Assembly: GCA_964601325.1 (NCBI GenBank)
Contig: CAZRNA010000056.1
Span: forward strand, 1-12,105
DNA: 12,105 nt
Origin: CAVPLU01 sp964601325
GTDB taxonomy: Archaea; Thermoproteota; Bathyarchaeia; 40CM-2-53-6
Reading direction: 5' to 3'
The notes beneath the pieces are model-generated. The model was given only the letters and a program-made list of their open reading frames with translations, searched no databases and was not told where the DNA came from. Positions 6,317 through 12,105 of the stretch are shown here, one piece after another (positions within the stretch are counted from its first letter, which is position 1; the number at the start of each line of letters is the position of its first letter). The position numbers were made by a program, and so were the translations under genes.

Positions 6317-6760
6317 CTATCGCTTCCTAGCTAGCTTGTGTGCTTCTATGTACTCGTCGAGGTGGGCAGTGCTCCTGAACGATCCTCCTTTCGACATGAG
6401 GAACAACTTCCTATAGGTTTGGGTCTGTATCGTATGTTTGTCTCTCAGTTCTCGCAACCGGTTGCGAACCGCGCGGATGCGCAGGATCCATGCCGTCTTC
6501 CGCGCAAGAGTGGCTCCTTTCCTTGAACCGGGGCCGCTTCGTCTCCCGGCCCTTTTCTTGAACTTGACTGCACGTGCTCTTCCCCTGCTCCTGCCTTGCT
6601 CCGGGAGCGTACGGATAGCTCCTTCATGTATGAGTTTTCGGATCTCAGTGCGCGTGATGGCTGAGCTGATTGCGTCCATGTCTTCCGGGTCTAGCCATAC
6701 CCTGTTCTCGCCAACTTTGAGGATATTGGCGGCAATGCGCCTTTGTGATCTAGCGCTCAT
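6317..6760 (-). CDS. rpl19e: Large-subunit ribosomal protein L19e
   Basis: This archaeal/eukaryotic-specific 50S protein is recognised by its N-terminal domain, QRRIAANILKVGENRVWLDP (from about 6) and EIRKLIHEGAIRTLP, followed by the very basic linker GRSRGRARAVKFKKRAGRRSGPGSRKG and the helical C-terminus (TYRKLFLMSKGGSFRSTAHLDEYI). At 147 residues it has the usual archaeal length. The ATG at 6760 overlaps the L32e stop as ATGA, and a GGAG site lies about 11 nt upstream inside L32e, so the two are translationally coupled. The order L6-L32e-L19e is the normal one. Confidence 0.96.
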   Translation of the reverse strand: MSARSQRRIAANILKVGENRVWLDPEDMDAISSAITRTEIRKLIHEGAIRTLPEQGRSRGRARAVKFKKRAGRRSGPGSRKGATLARKTAWILRIRAVRNRLRELRDKHTIQTQTYRKLFLMSKGGSFRSTAHLDEYIEAHKLARKR

Positions 6761-7206
6761 TCTGGTTTCTCTCCAGTTGATGTGGAATCTTCTTCTGCCT
6801 TCGTCGGTTCGGGTTCTTTGACGACCAGTTCTTCTGCGGGAGCAGCTTCAGGTTTCTTCAATCCGGGGTTCGCGACTGTCAGCTCCAGTGCTTGTGCGCG
6901 CTCCATTATGGCGATTCTATTTCTTTCGCCGACTGTATGGCTGATCTTGACAATCTGGGTCTTTGCGTTGATCTTCTCAAGGTCGGCTGGACGCTTCACG
7001 ATGATTTCTTCGAGTCCAGAGGGGTGAAGGCCTCGCCCTTTTCGGCTCTTCTTGTAGCCAATCTTCACGATCTTCGGCCAGCCTCTCTTGCCCAGTCTCA
7101 TCTTGCTGTTCTTGCCACGAGGGCGTCTCCATCGTTCCTTGACTCTGACGAGGCGCCAGCTTTCTTGCCGAATGAATCGAGGTGTGTTGCGTTTCTTCTT
7201 GGCCAA
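6757..7206 (-). CDS. rpl32e: Large-subunit ribosomal protein L32e with acidic C-terminal tail
   Basis: This archaeal/eukaryotic-specific 50S protein has the core KKRNTPRFIRQESWRLVRVKERWRRPRG, RGWPKIVKIGYKKSRKGRGLHPSGLEEIIV and TQIVKISHTVGERNRIAIMERA. The frame stays open upstream, but that part only overlaps the L6 end in another frame. The family start (AKKKRNTPRF) is preceded by TTG at 7206, 1 nt after the L6 stop, and no ATG lies nearby, so TTG is the likely start, giving 149 residues. After the conserved core ends near residue 115 there is a tail of about 30 residues rich in E, P, A and T (PEAAPAEELVV, EPTKAEEDST). Such a low-complexity acidic tail is odd for this rRNA-binding protein. 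Confidence 0.93.
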   Translation of the reverse strand: MAKKKRNTPRFIRQESWRLVRVKERWRRPRGKNSKMRLGKRGWPKIVKIGYKKSRKGRGLHPSGLEEIIVKRPADLEKINAKTQIVKISHTVGERNRIAIMERAQALELTVANPGLKKPEAAPAEELVVKEPEPTKAEEDSTSTGEKPE

Positions 7207-7207
7207 G

Positions 7208-7759
7208 TTACATGCCTTCTTTTCGTTCGAAGACGTAGATCCCGTCGAGGAAGACTCGTTGGTCTTTGTCCTTGATCTTCGTGGATTGTTCGATATTGGC
7301 CGCTGTCTGGCTGACATCCTGCAGGCTGATGCCTTGGATGATTATCTCATCTCCGGCTGCCTTGACCTTGGAGTCACCGACAATCTGTACAACACGCGCC
7401 GTTTTCTCGCCCGTGAAGTTCTCTATGAGCAGCTTTCGTTCTTTGTCAATCACTTTTAGCGTGACGGGGAAGTGAGCGTGGACTACCTTCATTTTGAATG
7501 TGAATCCTACGTTGACGCCCTTGACCATGTTCCTTATCTTGGCTGCGGCTGTTCCGGCCATTGCTATCTCTTCCTTTCGTGGCCATGATGACCTGATGCG
7601 GACGTGCTCCTTCTCGACTTCCATGGTACATGGAATGTGCGAGAGGTCTTCCTCCAGCGTGCCTTTGGGGCCTGACGCTTTGACCTTTCGATTGGAAATC
7701 TCAACAGATACGCCCTGTGGGATCTCTACGATTCGCTCTACAAGCTCTGTTGGTGCCAT
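7208..7759 (-). CDS. rpl6: Large-subunit ribosomal protein L6 (uL6)
   Basis: uL6 is a 50S protein near the base of the factor-binding stalk, built from two similar domains. The 183-residue archaeal protein has the first domain IPQGVSVEISNRKVKASGPKG (from about 13) and the second around VKVIDKERKLLIENFTGEK, GDSKVKAAGDEIIIQG, ending with the typical QSTKIKDKDQRVFLDGIYV. The ATG at 7759 lies 10 nt after the S14 stop. In nearly all archaea and bacteria S8 stands between S14 and L6; here the two genes are practically fused, so S8 is not at this locus. Confidence 0.97.
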   Translation of the reverse strand: MAPTELVERIVEIPQGVSVEISNRKVKASGPKGTLEEDLSHIPCTMEVEKEHVRIRSSWPRKEEIAMAGTAAAKIRNMVKGVNVGFTFKMKVVHAHFPVTLKVIDKERKLLIENFTGEKTARVVQIVGDSKVKAAGDEIIIQGISLQDVSQTAANIEQSTKIKDKDQRVFLDGIYVFERKEGM

Positions 7760-7769
7760 CTCTTGTCAT

Positions 7770-7934
7770 CTACATGTATTTCTTGAAGCCCAAAGTCGGG
7801 GCTAGTTCTCTGAAGCATTGTCTGCATAAGTTGAGTCCGTACTTTCTTATGATGGCATCGTACTGGCCGCAGCGTCTACATGCGCGGCTTCCCTTGCCGA
7901 ACTTTTTCTTCCTTGGCACCTTCTTCTTGGCCAT
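7770..7934 (-). CDS. rps14: Small-subunit ribosomal protein S14, zinc-binding type (uS14)
   Basis: uS14 is a protein of the 30S head. This short 54-residue frame begins MAKKKVPRKKKFGKGSRACR and ends TLGFKKYM. Four cysteines at 19, 22, 37 and 40 form the CxxC...CxxC zinc ribbon of the archaeal (C+) form, within CRRCGQYDAIIRKYGLNLC. The ATG overlaps the L5 stop by one base (TAATG), and a strong Shine-Dalgarno GGAGGT at 7948-7943 lies 8 nt upstream inside L5. The L5-S14 order is normal. The next gene should be S8, but L6 follows after 10 nt. Confidence 0.97.
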   Translation of the reverse strand: MAKKKVPRKKKFGKGSRACRRCGQYDAIIRKYGLNLCRQCFRELAPTLGFKKYM

Positions 7935-8482
7935 TACTGTTGACCTCCGAAGATCTCTGTCCCGAAATTGCTTCGGACGAAGCGGATCGCTTCTTCCTTG
8001 GTGACCAAGTGAGTCTTCCCCACTTTGCTCTGTCTAATTCTTCTCCTCTTGACACGGAAACCGGGTCTTTCCATGGTTGCAATGACGTCAAACCCAATTA
8101 TCCCAAGCTCAGGGACATACTTGGTGCCCGGCACTTCGATGTGTTCCTTGACACCAAATGCAAAGTTCCCCTGTGCGTCGAAGCTGGATTCTTTGAGTCG
8201 ATTGCCAACTGCTTCGAGGGCTCTCTTCATGAACTGGGCGGCCTTTTCCCTGCGCAGTGTGACCTTGCAGGCGATAGGTTCGCCTTCCCTTATTCCGAAG
8301 TCTTTCACTGTTCGCTTTGCTCGCTGCGAGGAAGGTTTCTGTCCCGTGAGTTCGCCAAGGATAGTCCTCGCCTTTTCTAGCTCTTCTCCTGACTTGCCTA
8401 CTCCTATGTGGACTGTCACTTTCTCAAGTCTAAGCTGTCGCATCGGATGCTCCTTGGCTGGCGTTTCCTGTATTGCTTGCAT
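7934..8482 (-). CDS. rpl5: Large-subunit ribosomal protein L5 (uL5)
   Basis: uL5 binds 5S rRNA in the central protuberance, normally together with uL18. The 182-residue protein has the expected archaeal motifs: MRQLRLEKVTVHIGVGKSGE near residues 14-33, the loop TGQKPSSQRAKRTVKDFGIREGEPIACKVTLR, and EHIEVPGTKYVPELGIIGFDV. The ATG at 8482 is 2 nt after the S4e stop; an in-frame ATG at codon 14 is an alternative start. It is embedded in the normal order S4e-L5-S14. Its 5S rRNA partner L18 is missing from its usual place in this operon. Confidence 0.96.
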   Translation of the reverse strand: MQAIQETPAKEHPMRQLRLEKVTVHIGVGKSGEELEKARTILGELTGQKPSSQRAKRTVKDFGIREGEPIACKVTLRREKAAQFMKRALEAVGNRLKESSFDAQGNFAFGVKEHIEVPGTKYVPELGIIGFDVIATMERPGFRVKRRRIRQSKVGKTHLVTKEEAIRFVRSNFGTEIFGGQQ

Positions 8483-8484
8483 CT

Positions 8485-9240
8485 TCAGGCTCCGCCTTCA
8501 ATCTTGATTGTCGGTTTCTCGTCGCCTACGACGAAGAGATAGTCTGCTATGGTCTCGAATCTGTTGCCTGAGGGGTCTTCGATCAGAGCTGTTGCCGTTC
8601 TCGCTGCGGTGCTTGGTTCGAGCTTCATGATCTTCCCGTGCCTGCCGAGGTTTCTTCCGGATGTGACGATAGCATAGGCGCCCTCTGCAAATCTCAGGTG
8701 GCTGAGTATCTTCTGAGCGGGGATGCTGATCCTCACAGTGTCCCGCGTCTTGTACGTGTTCTCCATAGGGCTTCCCTGATCCTGCACTGGTACGATGATA
8801 CTTCTGCCATCATGTAGGTTGAGTTGAATGCGACCTTTCCTTAGTGTGGTTTTGTCCTCAATTCTGCATAGTTTGGATTTGGCTTCGTCTTTGGGTATTT
8901 GCACGGCTGTCAGACCTTTGCCCACTGCGGGAAGAACCCGATAGCTCATGTTCGCATCAGGGAGTTCAACCACATCCATCAAGCCGGCCGGGAACTTGTG
9001 GTCTCGACGGACTTTGCCGTCCACACTAACGCGGTTCTGTGCGAGGATGATCTTGCTCTCTCTCGTGCTCTTTGCGTAGCCGAGCACGTCTCTTAACAAG
9101 CTCGAAAGCGGGATACAATCTTCGTGTGAATGAGGACCAGGAATGGGTCTGACCGCCCACTGTGACTCTTTGGTATGCATCCGCCAGAACCGCGGAGATC
9201 TCTCCCGCTTAAGATGCCTCTTTCCGCCTTTCTTTCCCAT
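8485..9240 (-). CDS. rps4e: Small-subunit ribosomal protein S4e
   Basis: This archaeal/eukaryotic-specific 30S protein has 251 residues, slightly longer than many archaeal homologues. It opens with the typical GKRHLKRERSPRFWRM, has an S4-like RNA-binding domain at about 43-106 (LSSLLRDVLGYAKSTRESKIILAQNRVSVDGKVRRD), a central beta domain (LNLHDGRSIIV), and a KOW motif at about 186-204 (EGAYAIVTSGRNLGRHGKI). The ATG at 9240 lies 2 nt after the L24 stop. L24-S4e-L5 is the standard archaeal order. Confidence 0.97.
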   Translation of the reverse strand: MGKKGGKRHLKRERSPRFWRMHTKESQWAVRPIPGPHSHEDCIPLSSLLRDVLGYAKSTRESKIILAQNRVSVDGKVRRDHKFPAGLMDVVELPDANMSYRVLPAVGKGLTAVQIPKDEAKSKLCRIEDKTTLRKGRIQLNLHDGRSIIVPVQDQGSPMENTYKTRDTVRISIPAQKILSHLRFAEGAYAIVTSGRNLGRHGKIMKLEPSTAARTATALIEDPSGNRFETIADYLFVVGDEKPTIKIEGGA

Positions 9241-9242
9241 TC

Positions 9243-9635
9243 CTATTCAGCCTCTGTCTTCGCAACAGCGGACTTTGATTCTCTCAATGAATCTGCTCGC
9301 CACTTATCATCCAGATTTAGTCTCGTTATCATGACCTTCGTACAATGAACAGAAACCTTCTCCGAAGTACCAGCGACTTTCTCTCGTGTCACTCCTTCCA
9401 CGAAGAGTCTCTGCCTAGCTGTATCGACGTCGGAGACTTTGCCTTCTACTCCGGAAAAGTCTCCGCGAACAATCCGGACAGTGTCGCCTGTCTTGACGGG
9501 GATTGATCTTCTGCCGTATGTTGTCCTGAGTTCCGTGGACAAAGGTGCAGCCAAGAATTTGTGCTTCTTCCAGCTATGTGCTGAATAGCGCGTTTTCCTT
9601 TGTTTGCTTGGTCTGGTCGAGAGGCTTGTGCGCAT
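9243..9635 (-). CDS. rpl24: Large-subunit ribosomal protein L24 (uL24)
   Basis: uL24 initiates 50S assembly and lies near the exit tunnel. The 130-residue protein has the archaeal N-terminal arm (RPSKQRKTRYSAHSWKKHKFLAAPLS) and a KOW motif at about 47-68 (VKTGDTVRIVRGDFSGVEGKV), followed by RLFVEGVTREKVAGT and a short charged tail. The ATG at 9635 lies 6 nt after the L14 stop. Start, size and order L14-L24-S4e all fit the family. Confidence 0.96.
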   Translation of the reverse strand: MRTSLSTRPSKQRKTRYSAHSWKKHKFLAAPLSTELRTTYGRRSIPVKTGDTVRIVRGDFSGVEGKVSDVDTARQRLFVEGVTREKVAGTSEKVSVHCTKVMITRLNLDDKWRADSLRESKSAVAKTEAE

Positions 9636-9641
9636 TTGTTG

Positions 9642-10079
9642 TCACACTACTATGCTTGCGATATTAGCAACCCTCGGCCACCTCTCGGCTGCCTCGCGTG
9701 ATACGGGGCCTCTAATTTCCGTTCCCTTGAGTTCGCCTTCCGGCGTCATGATGACTGCAGCGTTGTCTTCAAACTGGATCCTGACGCCATCAGGCCTGTT
9801 GAATGGTCTTCTTTGACGCACTACCACTGCCGGAAACATTTGGCGTCTAAGCTCTGGCGTGCCCTTTGACACTGAGACCATTATCATGTCACCGACGCAC
9901 GCTGCTGGAACTCGTCTCAGTCGACCGTGATATCCCATTACGTTGATAATCTTCAACTGTTTGGCGCCGGTATTGTCCGCGCAGAAGATCCTGCTGCCCG
10001 TCGGGAGACCGCGTGCCACATGCGGCCTGTATTCTACCATTCCCTTCGCGCTGACTGCTCTTGTTCTCGGCGCTGGCAT
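9642..10079 (-). CDS. rpl14: Large-subunit ribosomal protein L14 (uL14)
   Basis: uL14 lies at the subunit interface of the 50S. The signature region is GSRIFCADNTGAKQLKIINVMG, with VPAACVGDMIMVSVSKG and VVVRQRRPFNRPDGVRIQFEDNAAVIM after it. Two starts are possible: GTG at 10088 (148 residues) or ATG at 10079 (145 residues, MPAPRTRAVSAKGMVEYRP). I prefer the ATG because an AAGTGACC stretch lies just ahead of it and the product matches the family N-terminus. Unlike its neighbours, L14 is set off from the preceding S17 stop by 57-66 nt. Confidence 0.96.
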   Translation of the reverse strand: MPAPRTRAVSAKGMVEYRPHVARGLPTGSRIFCADNTGAKQLKIINVMGYHGRLRRVPAACVGDMIMVSVSKGTPELRRQMFPAVVVRQRRPFNRPDGVRIQFEDNAAVIMTPEGELKGTEIRGPVSREAAERWPRVANIASIVV

Positions 10080-10145
10080 CTTGGTCACTTCAGGGTTTCG
10101 GCAAAGAGCGAACTATTCTTCTTTAATGTTTTGATCCTCGCAAGC

Positions 10146-10475
10146 TCAAGCGCCAGGAAGTATCTTCTCGACTGCAACGAACGAGACCTCCTTGCTGACT
10201 GGTCGGCATTCGATGATTCTCACGCGGTCCCCATCTTTCAATTCCAGGCACGGCGGGTTGTGCGCGAGAATCCTGCTACGACGACGTTCATAGCGCATGT
10301 ACTTCTTCGCGTAGTGTAGGTGTCCTCTCTCGACAGTGACCGTGCCACTCATTTTCGTGCTCACAACTATCCCGTCGAGGATCTTTCCCCTCACGGGAAG
10401 AGTTCCATGAAACGGGCAGTTCGGATCCTCGCATGCCCTCTGAGGCTGTTTCACTCCAATTCCTACTTCTCTCAT
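10146..10475 (-). CDS. rps17: Small-subunit ribosomal protein S17 (uS17)
   Basis: uS17 is a primary 16S rRNA-binding protein with an OB fold. It shows the archaeal/eukaryotic form with an N-terminal extension containing CEDPNCPFHG and the core VRGKILDGIVVSTKMSGTVTVERGHLHYAKKYMRYERR, then LELKDGDRVRIIECRPVSKEVSFVAVE. Two ATGs are possible: 10481 (111 residues) and 10475 (109 residues). The GGAGG at 10488-10484 is 8 nt before the second but only 2 nt before the first, so I choose 10475, which overlaps the Rpp29 stop by one base. Confidence 0.96.
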   Translation of the reverse strand: MREVGIGVKQPQRACEDPNCPFHGTLPVRGKILDGIVVSTKMSGTVTVERGHLHYAKKYMRYERRRSRILAHNPPCLELKDGDRVRIIECRPVSKEVSFVAVEKILPGA

Positions 10476-10756
10476 CACCATCTCCTCCCCTTGGCCTTCA
10501 TTCGGTTCTCGGGCCTTCCAACCAATCTCGCTCCTTCAACTTCTACTGTATGACCGTCAGACAGATCGAACCTGAACACTGCAACTCCTTTCGGGATGGC
10601 CTTCACTCCTTTCCTAGTGCTGAGTTTCACGGTGTTCCTCGTCTCGTCGATGATTCGTCCACGGGTGCCCACTAGGGATGAGTTCGAGCTTCGTGCAACA
10701 ATCGCCTTCAATCCGATCAACTCGTGTCTCAGAATATTCTCAGGTTTTATCGGCAT
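10475..10756 (-). CDS. rnp1: RNase P protein component 1 (Rpp29/Pop4)
   Basis: This is a protein subunit of archaeal RNase P, which removes 5' leaders from tRNA precursors; in the holoenzyme it pairs with Rpp21 and contacts the catalytic RNA. The 93-residue protein has the Sm-like barrel typical of the family: NILRHELIGLKAIVARSSNSSLVGTRGRIIDETRNTVKL (from about 7), then KGVKAIPKGVAVFRFDLSDGHTVEVEGARLVGRPENRMK. The ATG overlaps the L29 stop by one base (TAATG). Its position between L29 and S17 is conserved in archaea. No eIF1/SUI1 gene stands between L29 and this gene, as it does in many euryarchaea. Confidence 0.96.
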   Translation of the reverse strand: MPIKPENILRHELIGLKAIVARSSNSSLVGTRGRIIDETRNTVKLSTRKGVKAIPKGVAVFRFDLSDGHTVEVEGARLVGRPENRMKAKGRRW

Positions 10757-10971
10757 TACTCCTTCACGGGCGACTTGGTCGCCTTACCCTCAACGGTCAG
10801 AAGTCTCGCAATCGCCTTTCGTAACTGTCTGATCCGTGCCGGATTCTCCATTCGACCCCCGGATTCGACAGTAGTCCGCATCTTGGCAAGCTCGGTTCTT
10901 AGCTCCGTGAGCTTCTTCCTTCTCTCATCTGGTAGAAGCTGAGAGATCTCACGCTTCCGTAGTATGGGCAT
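10756..10971 (-). CDS. rpl29: Large-subunit ribosomal protein L29 (uL29)
   Basis: uL29 is a small two-helix protein at the 50S tunnel exit and part of the docking site for SRP and the translocon. The 71-residue protein begins MPILRKREISQLLPDERRKK and contains the conserved LTELRTELAKMRT and NPARIRQLRKAIARLLT. The ATG at 10971 lies inside the 3' end of S3, overlapping it by 23 nt in another frame. The frame is open farther upstream, but that part merely overlaps S3 and does not belong to L29. Confidence 0.95.
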   Translation of the reverse strand: MPILRKREISQLLPDERRKKLTELRTELAKMRTTVESGGRMENPARIRQLRKAIARLLTVEGKATKSPVKE

Positions 10972-11638
10972 CTTCCTCTGTCTCCTCGCTCTCTTCTTCG
11001 GTCTCCGCTTCCTTTTCCTTCGGCGGCCCGGCTGCAAGCTCACTTGGAGTTCTGACCTCAGGTTTGTCAGGGAAGGTTGCTCCCGGCGGCAGGATTCGCA
11101 CGGCAATACCGAACAATCCTTGCTTTAACTGGACATCCACGACCGCGGATTTGACTTGCTTGAGCACGGGTTCGCCGACGCTTGGGAGGTACCCATCCCT
11201 GTACCTTTCATACCTAGCTCGCTCCGTGGTCAGCTTTCCGCGAATTGTAACTTCGACTCCAAGGGCTCCTGCTCCCATGACTCGTTGAAGAGCCCAGTAA
11301 GCGGTTCTCCTGAAGTGGATACCTCGTTGTAGGGCAGAGGCGATTTGTGATGCAACAACCATGGGGTCCAAGTCTGGCGCTTCAATCGCTGCGACCGAAA
11401 CCTGCGGGTTCTCCATCCCGAATGTCTGTTCGAATACTTGGGTCAGGTCGCGAATGCTCTGACCACGTCTTCCTATTACCATGCCGGGCTTCGCTGCATA
11501 GATGACCACTCTTGTTCCGAGCGGGGTCTTTGTCATCTCCACTTTGCTGTAGCCGGCCTTCTTCAGTTCTCCAGCTAGATAGGAATCAATCTCGGCCTTC
11601 TTCATATTGTCGCGTACAAAGTACTTGTAGACTGACAT
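10949..11638 (-). CDS. rps3: Small-subunit ribosomal protein S3 (uS3) with acidic C-terminal tail
   Basis: uS3 lies at the mRNA entry site of the 30S head. The 229-residue archaeal protein has an N-terminal KH domain with the GRRG motif at 56-59 (KPGMVIGRRGQSIRDLTQVF) and the C-terminal domain LQRGIHFRRTAYWALQRVMGAGALGVEVTIRGKL. After the conserved part (near PPGATFPDKP) comes a tail of about 30 residues very rich in glutamate (KEAETEEESEETEEDAH). The ATG at 11638 overlaps the L22 stop by one base; a GTG immediately before it at 11641 is an alternative. GAGG at 11652-11649 is 10 nt upstream. The 3' end overlaps L29. Confidence 0.96.
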   Translation of the reverse strand: MSVYKYFVRDNMKKAEIDSYLAGELKKAGYSKVEMTKTPLGTRVVIYAAKPGMVIGRRGQSIRDLTQVFEQTFGMENPQVSVAAIEAPDLDPMVVASQIASALQRGIHFRRTAYWALQRVMGAGALGVEVTIRGKLTTERARYERYRDGYLPSVGEPVLKQVKSAVVDVQLKQGLFGIAVRILPPGATFPDKPEVRTPSELAAGPPKEKEAETEEESEETEEDAHTTEA

Positions 11639-12102
11639 CACGCTTGTGCCTCATATCCGACCAGTTCAATATGCGTCAGAATGTTGAATGATGGACTTGA
11701 TCTGCCAAAAGCACGCGGGACGAAGTTCCTCGTCTTCATTCCTCGTTGACTTGCAGCATGAACTATCCTGAGCCTGTCAACGTCTAGGCCTTTGTATTCG
11801 GCGTTCGACTGCAGTTCCTCCAGCAGCCCGAGGATCCTGGTGGCAGCTTTGGCTGGATATCGGCCTGCATGCCATCGTTCTTGGCTCTTGTGAGGTACTT
11901 CTTTCTTGTAACGTCGATACGCGATCGGCCGTTTCTTGGAGACGACATCTTCGAGAAGCTTCTTCGCATCATCCAGCCGCATGCCTCTGATGGCGCGGCA
12001 GATCTCTGTCGCGGCCTTGGGCGAGATGCGTAGCTCGCGCCCTGAGCACCTCACAGACCGTTCTGGGTCTATCTCCTTCACTGAATACGCCCAGTTTGGC
12101 AT
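11638..12102 (-). CDS. rpl22: Large-subunit ribosomal protein L22 (uL22)
   Basis: uL22 lines the nascent-peptide exit tunnel of the 50S. The 154-residue archaeal form starts MPNWAYSVKEIDPERSVRCS and shows LRISPKAATEICRAIRGMRLDDAKKLLEDVV, the tunnel-loop region YRRYKKEVPHKSQERWHAGRYPAKAATRIL, and the C-terminal FVPRAFGRSSPSFNILTHIELV. The ATG at 12102 is only three bases from the window edge, so upstream signals are not visible; in archaea S19 normally precedes it. Length and start match the family. Confidence 0.96.
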   Translation of the reverse strand: MPNWAYSVKEIDPERSVRCSGRELRISPKAATEICRAIRGMRLDDAKKLLEDVVSKKRPIAYRRYKKEVPHKSQERWHAGRYPAKAATRILGLLEELQSNAEYKGLDVDRLRIVHAASQRGMKTRNFVPRAFGRSSPSFNILTHIELVGYEAQA

Positions 12103-12105
12103 GCT

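Noticed and set aside
7207..7317. N-terminal extension of L32e from an upstream ATG at 7317
   Set aside because: The extra residues overlap the 3' end of L6 in another frame and do not resemble L32e; the family start coincides with the TTG at 7206.
7880..8507. Long plus-strand open frames (7880-8380 and 8025-8507) opposite L5
   Set aside because: They are antisense to a clearly identified L5 gene, match no family I recognise and have no start signals; they reflect codon bias of the opposite strand.
10740..10760. Absence of an eIF1/SUI1 gene between L29 and Rpp29
   Set aside because: Several archaeal lineages have L29 directly followed by Rpp29, so this is not remarkable.
10972..11106. N-terminal extension of L29
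   Set aside because: It is the S3 sequence read in another frame; the ATG at 10971 gives the normal 71-residue L29.

Overview
This window is archaeal chromosomal DNA. It holds most of the large conserved ribosomal-protein superoperon (the S10/spc region) on the minus strand. The archaeal signature genes are ribosomal proteins S4e, L32e, L19e and L34e, the RNase P subunit Rpp29, archaeal-type SecY, a DUF106/EMC3-type insertase and archaeal CMP kinase. Promoter-like BRE/TATA sequences and GGAGG-type Shine-Dalgarno sites fit this. I cannot place the lineage firmly. L34e argues against Halobacteria and Thermoplasmata, which are generally reported to lack it; a TACK-type archaeon is possible but is a guess.

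Reading along the minus strand from the right edge, unit 1 is L22, S3, L29, Rpp29, S17, L14, L24, S4e, L5, S14 (zinc-ribbon form), L6, L32e, L19e and S5. Most neighbours are 0-10 nt apart or overlap, so this is one tightly packed operon continuing from beyond the right edge. Unit 2, after a break, is L15, SecY, the DUF106/EMC3 insertase, L34e and CMP kinase, followed by a possible partial reading frame at the left edge. L15 has its own upstream BRE/TATA-like element and a strong Shine-Dalgarno site.

The break between S5 and L15 holds two metabolic genes that do not belong to the usual cluster: kbl (glycine C-acetyltransferase, plus strand) and tdh (short-chain/epimerase-type NAD-dependent L-threonine 3-dehydrogenase, minus strand), sharing a 158-bp intergenic region. 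Together they would convert threonine through 2-amino-3-ketobutyrate to glycine and acetyl-CoA. kbl runs head-on into S5 with only 9 bp between the stop codons.

The other main peculiarity is what is missing. In the usual archaeal order S8 lies between S14 and L6, L18 between L19e and S5, L30 between S5 and L15, and adenylate kinase between SecY and DUF106. None is at its usual place here. S8 and L18 are universal, so they must be encoded elsewhere, unless the assembly is wrong. The window therefore shows a pruned and split version of a very conserved operon with a threonine-degradation module in the gap. I see no mobile element, CRISPR array, rRNA or tRNA.
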